DNA of 64,000 nt, taken from the NCBI GenBank assembly GCA_003013855.2, contig ML058453.1, positions 4,457,861 through 4,521,860 of the forward strand, in the 5' to 3' direction. The position numbers and the translations under genes were made by a program. The notes under the pieces are model-generated. The model saw only the letters and a program-made list of their open reading frames with translations, made no database searches and was not told the origin of the DNA. This DNA is from Liriodendron chinense (lineage: Eukaryota; Streptophyta; Magnoliopsida; Magnoliales; Magnoliaceae). This document shows, in pieces, positions 37,001-49,000 of this stretch (positions are counted from its first letter, which is position 1; every line of letters starts with the position of its first letter).

Positions 37001-40000
37001 CCGAGTGTGCCCCCGCCTCTCATAGGCTACCCCACTCAAGCCCAATGTGAAAATGCCCCTGCATTACCCATGCATAGGAAAATCAGACAGAGATGACTCA
37101 TTATGGCTCTATTACATATGACAAAAAGAATTATATATATAAGCTTATTTTCTAAAGCCCTTTCTGCATTTCTACCCTTTTATTTCGTGTTTCTGTGAAA
37201 AGGAAAAAAAATAAAAATCTGTTGATTTAAACCGTCACATCGGTATCTTTAGCAACCAGAAAATGGAACTCTTGTGAGAATTGGATAAACCACACCAAGG
37301 GCTGAGCCAATGAAGCTTGCCTTCCTTCTCTATCAATTTAGCGTGTATATATATAAAACCTCCGCATTCATTCAGTCAGGTAAAAATAGATACATTACAT
37401 ACCTCCAAAAAAAGGAAAAAGAAGAAAAAAGAAAAGAGACAATCAATATACTTTCTAAATTAGAGTTAGATAGATACAAGCACAAGAGAAGCTTGCAAAT
37501 GCTTCTTCTATCGCACTTATCAAATGCCTCAGATTGGTGTTTCCAGTGATTTGGTGGTTTAATAGATACATTGATGTGAACCAGAAGGTTCTTTTATTTC
37601 CGCAGGTTAAACTCAAAATCCCTGTCTTTTATATGTTCTAATTGGAAGTGATGACGGCTTTGAGAAAAGGAAATTTGTTCACTGCATCATATTAAATTCT
37701 TGCATTCTGAGAACTACAGGAATGGTCCATATGATTTATCAGAAAATTGAGCGTAAATTATGTCTGGATTCTATTTGATTTCTTGTTTCAAGATTATTTC
37801 TTTATTGGCTACGGCATGAAAATGGTGTTCCATTTGGTTGCAGGGGCCAAAGAACTCTTGCAGAGCATCTCTGAGAGGCAAGGGAGGCAAATGAATTCAC
37901 TTGAATCTGCTAAAGACATACCTAAGTTTATTGAATTTTTTAAGGCATGGACATTATCCTTGATAATTGAGGGAAGCTTTGTTTTGCAGTAGTATAGATT
38001 CCTAACAACTATAATGTATTTCATTTAGCAAAAGAATATCAAGAATTAAATCTACGTGAGGGAGGGAGGTGTTGCCACTGAATCCAACTTTTGGCTCTGG
38101 TGATTAGTATTGGTAATTTCTTTTAGAAACAATTAGACACTATTTCAACAAACCTAGAACTCTGAAAATCACATATGCACATGACAAACATGGATTGCTT
38201 GCTCAGATTTTCAGATGCAAATGACACTTGTATGTCTCCAGGCCTCTGACTATCTCAAGCACTTTCCTGCTATATCTGACTGTCCTAACACAAAATGGAA
38301 TGGATATTAGCAATAAGGAGATGCAATTTCCAGAAGATTCTAATTTCTCACTGATGTTGAACCAAGTTGAATTCTGGCAATCTGGCAGGGGACAGGTTCA
38401 TGGGTTGAGGTACTCTACCTGTCCATAGAACCCATTGTTCTGGGATGGGATCCGTTTTCTACCTCTTAGAAACTCTAGTTTTACACATAAATAATATATC
38501 CCATCACAAAGAACCTGGTATGGAGTTCGTGGAAATACTGCACTGTATTGACGAGTACCGGGTTCATAGTGATTTAAAGTGAATTTACTTTCAACATGTT
38601 TGGTTAAGCTGATATATAGAAAGTACCCAACTTCAGTGTTTTCTAGGATGATATTTAGCCAACGACAATGAGAGCATGACTTTAATGGTCATTTGATATA
38701 TAAAAAAAATGGTGGATGCAAGAATCCACAAACGATCATGTCTCTCAAGTTGCATGTTGCTTTCTACCACATTTTTCAAATGAAGTTTTACCATAGCATT
38801 CCTCTAATTTGGACCGGTATGGAATTGATTCAATATGAAATCATGAATAGTCATTGGCTCCATTGGTGCATAGTAGTCCATACTTGATTGATGTATGAAT
38901 AGGTATTCCTCCAGGGAAATCTCGGAAAGAAGCCAAATTAACCCCTTCGTTACCTTCTCTTAATAATGAGATACAATTTGAGAAAACCGAGTTAATCCCT
39001 AGAACTGCTGGTCCTAGAACCAGAAATAAATAGGCCTATTCCTCAATTGAATTAAAAAAAAAAACTCTAATTGGAATTCAAAATCAAATTGATTGATGTT
39101 TTGTTCAAAAAAGCGGAGAGATTTGATTGTTGCATTGTAATAGAAATTTAAAAAAAAAGAAAAAAAAAAAGAAAGAAAGAATCGGAGAAGAAGATATCTT
39201 TTTCTTTTTTCTTTTAAACATGTTCATTCATTCCTACTACTTATCATATTAATTTCTACTCTACCTTCCGGGAGGTCATTCTCCAGGGCACCCATTTAAG
39301 TCATTCCAGTGAATTCCTTCCAATCTCCTTATGATCTCATTAGTCATTAGAAATCACGTATAGACAATTCCTAAAGGGAAATATTGAATTTATAGATCGT
39401 AAATTATGAGATTTTGCTATTTCCTTTTCTTCTAGGGAAGATACTAATCGCAGCGAGAATGAAATTTCCATAATGACTGCAAAACCCTCTAAATAACATT
39501 TGAGAATGAAAATTCTTGTTGTGCCCAATGAATCGATTTTCTTTGGATAAAGAAATGCATTTCATTCTCCTCATTGTGACTATCAAAGCTAATTTTAACT
39601 TGTGAAGTTTATATGCAGTTAGTCATCAGGCCATATTCTCCTAATTGATTTTATTTCACTTTTGCAGGATCAAATCAACGTGGCTGATGCTAAGCACCCT
39701 ATTGAACATTTTAAGGTATTTCTCTGAGTTCATAGGCTTTGAAGTACTAGAAGGCTCCTTCTTTTTCTTTCTTTTTTCCCCTGAACCGTGAATGACCTAA
39801 ATGGAAATATATTCAGGATGTTGTGTTTAATATATCATACATTTGAAGCTCAGGTAGGGCGTGATTTATTTCCAATAAACAGTATTCTTTTTGTTCTTTC
39901 TAACTCTCTAAAATCACTCATTCCATGAATCTACGTAATGCCTTCTTATAGGCATGTCAGTGGTCAGATTCAGGTCAGTCTTGATGTACCTGTATCCCGA

Positions 40001-43000
40001 ACTAAAAGATTTGGGAATTTTTTATGTATCTTATTGAGAGAAGAGATTATCTCTTTATAGAGTTGGTACATTGCTGTAAATAGAAAAATCCTAATCTATT
40101 GTTAGCTGTACAGTATCAATTACAAATCCTAGACAGCTAAGGCTAGGATTATTTGTAGATTTACAATCTAATACTTCCCCTCAAGTTGGGGAGTGAATGT
40201 TAAGAACACCCAACTTGGAGCTCAACCGTCGGAAAGGGTCCTTACTCAACGGCTTGGTGAATAAATCATCTAGCTGGAGTCTGGAGGGAACATATGATGT
40301 TTGAATTAAGCCAGATTGGATCTTTTCGCGGACAAGGTGGCAATCAAGCTCAATGTGTTTGGTGCGTTCATGAAAGACCGGATTAGCTGCAATGTGGAGA
40401 GCTGCTTGATTGTCGCAAAACATGAGGGCCAGATGAATGTGACAAATTCGAAGATCGTGAAGAAGATAAAGAAGCCAAGTGAGTTTACAACTAGCACTAG
40501 CCATAGAGCGATATTCTAATTCAGCTGAGGATCGAGAGACAGTGGTTTGCTTCTTTGTCTTCCACGATAACATGGAATCGCCAAGGAGGGTACAGTAACC
40601 GGTAAGGGTGCGTCGACTCATTGGACAACTAGCCCAATCAGAATCATAATATACTTTCAGAATAAGTGGACTGTAAGAAGATAAGAGTAATCCCAATGTG
40701 GCTGGCGCGGCTTGCTCATGAATTGACTTAGGATTTGTACGGAATATACAAAATCCAGCTGAGTAATAGTTAGTTAAATAAGGCGTCCAACCAAGCGTCG
40801 ATAGGCAGTTGGATTTGAGAGAAGGTCCCCTTTTTCGTCAATGAGTTTGAAGTTATGATCCATAGGCAAGTCGGTAGGGCGAGCACCAAGGAAACCTACA
40901 TCAGATAAAATGTCCCGAGTATATTTCCGTTGACTTAGATAGATACCTCGATGTGAGCGAGCAACTTCAATTCCTAAGAAATATTTAAGTGGTCCAAGGT
41001 CTTTAATGTGAAATTGATGTTGCAGGAATGTCTTCAAATCAGCGATGGCCTTATCGTCGTTGCCAGTGACAATGACATCATCAACATAGACCAAAACCGT
41101 CATGAAAATGTCACCATGACTCCCAGTGAGAAGAGGGAATAATCATTTTTGGATTGAACATACCTGCACTTTATAAGGCGGTGGAGAATTTAGCACACTA
41201 TTGTCTGGAGGCTTGTTTGAGGCCATAAAGGGATTTTTTAAGGTGACAAACTCGAGACTCCCCCTATCTAGAAAAACCTGGTGGAATTGTCATATAAACT
41301 TCCTCATCTAAGTCGTTGTGTAAGAAGGCATTGTGGACATCCAATTGATAAAGATGCCAGTTTCGAATGGCGGCAACGACAAGTAGACAACGGATGGTAA
41401 CCATTTTAGCAACTGGAGCAAAAGTCTCATGGTAGTCGAGTCCTTCCTGCTGGGTGTAGCCCTTTGCAACAAGACGGGCTTTATATCCTTCAAGAGTCCC
41501 ATTGGAATGGAATTTAAGTTTATACACCCATTTACAACCAATGAGAGTTTTTTCTAGGTGGTAGTAGAGTGAGCATCCAGGTATTGTTGTGCTTAAGGGC
41601 GGATATTTCACTAGCCATGGCGTTACGCCAATGAGGGTCCTTCACAGCCTGAGAATAACTTGCAGGTTCGACAAGAGATGAAATAGTGGTAAGAAAAGCT
41701 TTATGTGAAGGAGAAAATTTGTCATAAGAGACAAAATTAGATAAAGGGAACGGAGTAGCCTTTGAGGAAGAAGACATGGCCTAGGTAAGAGACGCAACAA
41801 TATTAGAGCATTCGAAATCACGAAGCCATGCGGGAGAGCGTCGATGGCGTTCAGAGTGACGAAGATTGGGAGAAGAGGATGTGACGGGTGTTATTTCATA
41901 TGTAGGTGGAGTGATCCTCTCGATTAAAGGTATGGTGGAAAGAGATGGTGGCTCGGAGTCAGGTAAGGGAAGGGGGAGAACTGGATGGGTAAAAGAGGAG
42001 AGTTAAGCATAGGGAAAAATGTCCTCATGGAAAACAACATCGCGAGAGATAAATATTTCTCGAGAAGCAAGATCGAAAACCCTATATCCTTTTTTAGCAT
42101 AAGGATATCCAATGAATATGCATTTTTTAGCATGTGGCTGAAATTTATCGCGATTGCTCGCCAAGGTGGATTCATAGCAAATCCAAAAACCCAAAGGTGG
42201 GTGCAAGAGGGTGGTTTTTGGGTAAGCACTTGAAATGGGGTGCCGTTGGAAAGAAGAGAGATAGGGGTGTGATTAATAAGGTAAGTGGCAGTAAGAATGC
42301 AGTCCCCCAGAACTCAAGCGACAAGTGGGCATGAAAACGAAGAGCACGAGCAACCTCAAGGATGTGTCGATGTTTTCGTTCAGCAACACCATTTTGTTGT
42401 GGAGTAGCAATACATGAGTGTTGATGAAAGATACCATTGTCTTGAAAATATGTGCGAAGGTCGGCAGAAAAAAATTCCATGCCATTATTAGTGTGAATTT
42501 GTTTCACTTGTTTACCAAATTAAGTTTTAACTATTGCAATGAAGAATTTGAGAAAAGACTTTGTGTCAGATTTAAACCGCATCAGATAAGTCCAAGTGGC
42601 ACGAGAAAAATAATCAACAATGGTTAAAAAATAACGAGCACCAGAATGGGACGGGGTGGAGTATGGTCCCCAAATATCACAATGAATTAATTGAAGAATC
42701 ACAATTGTAGTGATAGAACTAGTAGGGAATGGAAGACGAGTTTGTTTTGCTAAAGGGCAAACATCACAATGAAAAGTGCTAGAAAAAGAAATAGAAGGAA
42801 TGTTCACAAAGAGCGGTTGAAGACGAGCAGGTGAGAGGTGGCCCAGTCGCCTATGCCATAGTGCATGGGATGATGAAAGAGTGGTGGAGAGAGAGCAGTC
42901 GATGAGGTATGCAGAATGAAATGGTAGAGACCGCCATGCTCCTTGCCCAGTCCAATTGTTGTCTTCGAAGCTAGGTCCTAAAAGAGACAAAAGTCAGGAT

Positions 43001-46000
43001 AAAATGTAACTGAACAGTTTAAAGAACGGGTTAATTGACTTATAGAGAGGAGGTTAAAATGAAAGGAAGGAATGCATAAGATGTCTGTTAGATAAATGGA
43101 TGGTGTAAGAGAGGTGGAACCCACATGAATGACTTTGGCAACGTTACCATTTGGTAATGTGACAAAAGGAATGGTAGTGGGTAATTTGGATGAATGAAGC
43201 AAAGAAGAAAAATGAGTCATTTGTGTAGTTGCTCCTGTGTCAATAACCCATGAGAGAGAAGGGGAAGAGGTAGAAAGACGAGAAGTTACCTGCAAGATGT
43301 GCCTCAGGTTGTGAGTTACCTTTCTTGACAGAATCTGGCTATACTGAGCTGAGGTGAAGCTGGAATCAGGTGGAGCAGAATCGTTGGGAGCCGAATAGAT
43401 GTGAGGCGGTGGTCCATTTGATTTGGCCTGATTAGAATGGTGAAGTCGATGACTTGGTGGATAGCCATGAAGGGCATAACATTTCTCCTTGACGTGGCCA
43501 ACCCTGCCACAATGATCACAAGTAGGTTGGGGAAGACGACGTCCACAATTGTCCTTGTTAAGATTCCGCCTCGAATCACGAGAAGGACCAGTATTGGGGC
43601 GATTGTTCATTGGGAGTAAGGCAAAACTATCATTGGAAGGCGTGGGAAGGATGGAAACCTTCCGTTGTTTCTCTTCTTGAAGAAGTAAAGAATATGACCT
43701 GTTAATCGTGGGGAGAGGATTCATGAGAAGAAGCTGCCCGCGAACGGCGGTAGAGTAACTTTCACTAAGGCCCCATAAGGAATTGCATGAGACGTTCCTG
43801 TTGACGATGAGATGCAAGGTCCTTTGCAGCCCCACAAGTGCACACGGGAGTGGAAGAATAAGAGGAGAGTTAGTCCCAATATGATTTCAATTGAGAAAAA
43901 TACGTAGCAATGGTGGATTCGCCTTGCATGTGAGAACATATGGAATGCTGGAGTTGGAATACTCAAGGAGCATTGCTTTGAAAAAAGCAATCACGCAGAT
44001 CGGTCCAAACATCATAGTCACTATCGGTGTATACAACACTATTTGCCAGTTCTTTTGTGAGAGAATTAAGAATCCACTGAGAGGACCATATGGTTGCAAC
44101 GGGTCCAGAGATGAAAATTGGAAGAGTCGCTAGATGGTTGTGGGTAAGAACCATCCACAAAACACAATTTATTTTTGGCACTAAGAGCAATGATCATAGC
44201 GCAGTTGCAAGTAGCATAGTTATCACCTATGAGAGGTTGAGATACGAGCATAATTCGTGGTTGATCGGAATGATGAAGATAAAGGGGATGCAAGGGATCT
44301 GATTGTTGAAACATAGGGGCCTTTATGTAAGAAATCTATTGGGGGTTTTATGTTATGTTTCCTTCTTTTAGGCAGTTAGTTGTAAAAAGGCAAATAAGCC
44401 CTATTTAAATAAAACTTAGAAGATTAGGGTTTGTAGACCTAATCACTCTTCTTCTCTGATGCGGACATCTAGCCTTCAAAGTCTATCGGCGAAGAAAGCG
44501 CCCACCACAAGCATCTTCCTTGTGGTTAGGCGATGATTGAGGAGCATTGAAGACCCTACGCACATGATTTGATACATAGAAGACACGTGTGTAGGATGGA
44601 AGAAGACCCGATTGAAAGAATAGAAAATTGCATTTCTGGAGGTGGTCGGGCGCCCGGCCAAATTTGTCACCGGGCGACCGAAATTCAGCAAATTTTCAGT
44701 ATTCTTGCTGGACAGTTTTTGTCTTAGCCGGGCGCCCTACCAAATTGGTCACCGGGCGACCGGCCAACGTACGAACTGTTTTTTTTAGTTGTTTTTTTAG
44801 CAATATTTTAGGGGTATTTTGGTACTTTTATGTTTTCTTTTTGCTTATTTAAGTGGGCTAAGCCCTAATAACGTGGTTAGTTGATTATTAATGAAAAGCA
44901 AACCTCTTTGGTGGCCTCTCTCTGCTTTCTCTCTCTCATGGTACTTCTTCTCTCTCCTTAATCTTCTTCTTCTAACTTCTTCTTGTGCCCCTCCAAATTC
45001 TTCAAGGTAATTATTTTCTTCTTTCTATTTTCCAGTTTTGCTAATCCTTCCTCGATCAAACCTTGAGAATCAATCTAAACCCTAAACCCCCAAATTCTAA
45101 AATCCCTAATCCGAGAAACTTCCTGATTCTTCGGACTAGTGATCTTCATTGATCGATTGGGTATGACCATGCAAGATCGGGAGGTCTCATCCCTCGCCGG
45201 ATCCAACCTAAGTAATAATTGAATTCCATACTCCATGGTTGTGATGATGGCCCGCTCCATTGCATGTTTCTTTTATGATTTTCTCAATTATGATGATTAA
45301 TGCTAGAATTTTAGATTATTATTGCCTTTTATTTCCGTTGAATAATTGTCTATAAACATGCATCATAATTAGGTCATCCTGCATCATTCTCTCTCTCAAA
45401 AACCTCTCCATGCAAGTCTACATGGTATCAAAGCCTTGAAGATTTATTCTTTAGATCTTGTGGACCCCACCCCACCTCGACGGTGCTCCTCCTTCCAACC
45501 GTACCTGCTCGAAGACCCTATAGACGTCCGTGTCTCACAGCCACACCTTATGAGGGCGTCGGATCTGTGATCCGACGCCGGCAGGGGCGCCGGAACCAAG
45601 AACCGACGCCGGTTCCGACGCCACCAGGGCTGTCGGACCTCTCCTCTGACAACGACAGGGTCGCCAAAGTCCAGATCCGACGCCACCAGGGCCGTCGGAC
45701 CTCTCCTCTGACGCCGGCAGGGTCGCCGGAGTCCAGATCCAACGCCACCAGGGCCGTCGGACCTCTCTTCTGACGCCGGCAGGGTCACCGGAGTTCAGAT
45801 CTGACGACACCAGGTCTGCTGGACCGCTCGCATGACGTCTACCAGTTCGCCGGACGCGTGATTTGATGTTGGAGCTGCTTCATGGCCCTCTTTGAAATGA
45901 TTAAAGCCTCTTTGATCATCTGGTATTAAGTTTTTTCTCCTTTCCTTTCCAAGAGATCGTTGCAACTATGGACTCAAAATCTTCTGAGGGCCCACTCTCC

Positions 46001-49000
46001 ATTACTTCTACCAAATTCAATGGAAAAAAAATTTCTGTTGTGGTCCCGAGCAGTCCGAATGTATGTTGTTGTAAAAGAAAAATTCGGATATCTCATAGGT
46101 GCAAATAAGAAACCTATAGACCCTACAAAAATTGATGCATGGGAGTCCGCAAACGCCATTGTTATGGGCTGGTTATTAAATTCTATGGAACAACATATTG
46201 CCTATGCTTATTTCTTTTATGAAAGTGTCACAGCTTTGTGAACTGCACTCCAAAAATCATATGGAACAACCTCAAATGAACCTCGCATTTTTCAGTTGAC
46301 AACAGAACTTTACTCACTAGCTCAAAATAATATATCCATCACTGAGTAATTTGGGGCCTTACAGAGCAGATGGGAAGAGTTGAGTTACTCGCAGCCATTA
46401 AGTGAACTACCAGATAGTGGCAGTGCTGAAATAGTGCGCAAACGTGAAGACAAAGCTAAAACTTACAAGTTTCTCGCTGGACTAAATGCAGACTATGAGT
46501 CCCTACGTACCCAGCTGGTTGCTACGATTCCATTTCCATCGCTTGAGACAGTTTACTCCATTGTTCATACTGAGGAGGCTCATCGTCAAGTGATGACCAT
46601 GCCTATTACTTTATCATCTCCTGCACAAGAGCGAGCAGCTTTTACATCCTCCACTACTTCACTTAATGGACGAGGTGGCCGTTTTGATTCACGTGGCAGT
46701 TCCTCAGTTTGTGGTCGAGGACGTGGACGTGGAAGTTCGCGTTACTTCTGTACTCACTGCAACCGCTCAGGGCATTCGGTGGAATGATGCTTTAAAATAC
46801 ATGGCTATCCCTCAGCACATGCTGCCACGATAGATGTTGAGGAACAACCTATGGATAATGTCAAAATCCATGATACTTCTCCTTTTGAGTCTACATTGAT
46901 GATCAGGGCAGAAGTTATGGAACTCCTAAGATCGCTGCAGCCTCCTACATCCGCTACGCCTTCCTTTGATCTACAGCCCTCATCTACTTCCTTCGCTGCA
47001 ACCATAGGTACTGCCTTGCATGCTTCTTCAGCCCCATCCACTTGGATCATCGATTCTGGGGCTTCTGATCATATGACTGGTATGCGTTACTTCCTTACAT
47101 CTTCTACTGTTACATCCTGCTCTCGGTTTGTTCGTCTTGCTGATGGTAGCACCACTCCTGTACAGTCTATTGGCTCTGTTCATGTATGCTCCTCTCTAAC
47201 TCTCCCAAATGTCCTGTATATTCCAAAATTTCATGCGAATTTAATTTCTGTCAGTAGTCTCACTCACACTCTGAACTGCAGTATAATTTTTTCTCCTAAA
47301 TCTTGTATGTTTCAGGACTTAAGTACAAGGAGGATTATTGGTACAGGATTTGAACGAGATGGTCTTTACTTTCTGGACCAAGGGGAGTTACTGACGGCAT
47401 TCACTAATAGTAGTAGTGGCTCGTCTTTCTGTTGATACTGCTGCTCCAATTACTGCTTCAAATAATGAGTCTATAAGCTTGTGGCATGCTCGATTAGGCC
47501 ATGTTCCACGTCGTGTCTTGAACTTGATTATTTCAAATTTAAATAAAAGTGATGATATTATTACTTGTGAAGTGTGTCAAGTTAACAAACACATTCGTAG
47601 TTCATTCCCTGTTGTTGAACATAGAAGTACTAAAGCATTTGAACTTGTTCACTCTGACATATGGGGACCTAGTCCCGTAGCCTCGTTTGATGGGTTCAAA
47701 TACTTTGTTACTTTCATCGATGATTTCTCTCAAGTAACATGGGTATATCTTATGCGTCGACGAGATGAGTTATTCTCATTGTTTCAAACATTTCACAAGG
47801 TGGTGAAAAATCAATATAGTTGTTCCATTCAGACCTTGCGGTCTGATAATGGAGGGGAATATTCATCCAAGTCCTTTACAAATTATCTCCAGGATAATGG
47901 CATCATTCATCAACTTTCCTGCGTGTATACTCCTCAACAAAATGGGGTTTCCGAGCAAAAAAATCGCCATTTATTAGAAGATACACGTTCTCTATTACTA
48001 GGGATGGATGTCCCCAAATCATATTGGTCTGCAGCAGTTCTGACAGCTTGTTTCTTGATTAATCGGTTTCCTACCCGTGTCCTTCAAGGGAAAATCCCAA
48101 TGCATATCCTGGTTCCATCCTCACTATTATTCCATATTATCCCCTGTGTGTTTGGGTATGTTTGTTTTGTCTATAACTCTAGTCCTTCCAGAGACAAACT
48201 TGACTGCAGAGCAATTAAATGCATCTTCATTGGATACTCTATGCAACATAAGGGGTATAGGTGCTATGATCCCACATGCAAGAAGCTCTATGTTTCCATG
48301 GATGTCACCTTTCTTGAGAATCGTGCTTTCTACAGTGCTAATGTCGAACTTGGCTCCTTACCTACTCTTCCATTACCTGCATTGGTCACTTCGCCAGCTA
48401 CTAGTGAACCGAAGAAACTCATTACCTATGTTCGTCAGTGGGTAAGACCAACTCAAGTTCAATCCGTGGCAATGGATTTGACTCTAAGCTCAGGTACCTC
48501 TTCCTCTCCTGTTGCAACTCGCACTCATAGTCATCACCCTGTTTTACATCCTATCTCCAATTTTTTGTGTTATAAGTCCCTGTCACCATCCTATTGTTCC
48601 TTCTTAGCAGCCATATATTCTCATACTATTCCCATATCTGTTCATGATGCTTTGGCAGTTCCTGCTTGGAAACAAGCTATAGAAGCTGAGATGGCAGCTC
48701 TACACAAAAGTGATACATGGGATACTATCTCTCTACCTCCTGGAAAGAAGACAGTCGGTTGTAAATGGGTCTTCTCCATCAAATATCGTGCAGATGGTAC
48801 TGTAGAAAGATACAAAGCTCGACTGGTGGCTAAGGGCTACACTCAACTTTTTGGAGTTGATTATACTGAGACATTTTCTCCTGTGGCAAAACTCAATTCT
48901 GTTCGTCTCATCCTTTCTCTAGCGGCTAAGCTGGATTGGCCTCTGTTCCAATTGGATGTCAAGAATACCTTTCTGAATGGTGATTTAACTGAGGAAGTGT

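Noticed and set aside
45444..45810. Open frames on both strands over 45444-45810.
   Set aside because: They are shadows of the 62-bp GC-rich minisatellite in the Copia leader; the period is not a multiple of three.
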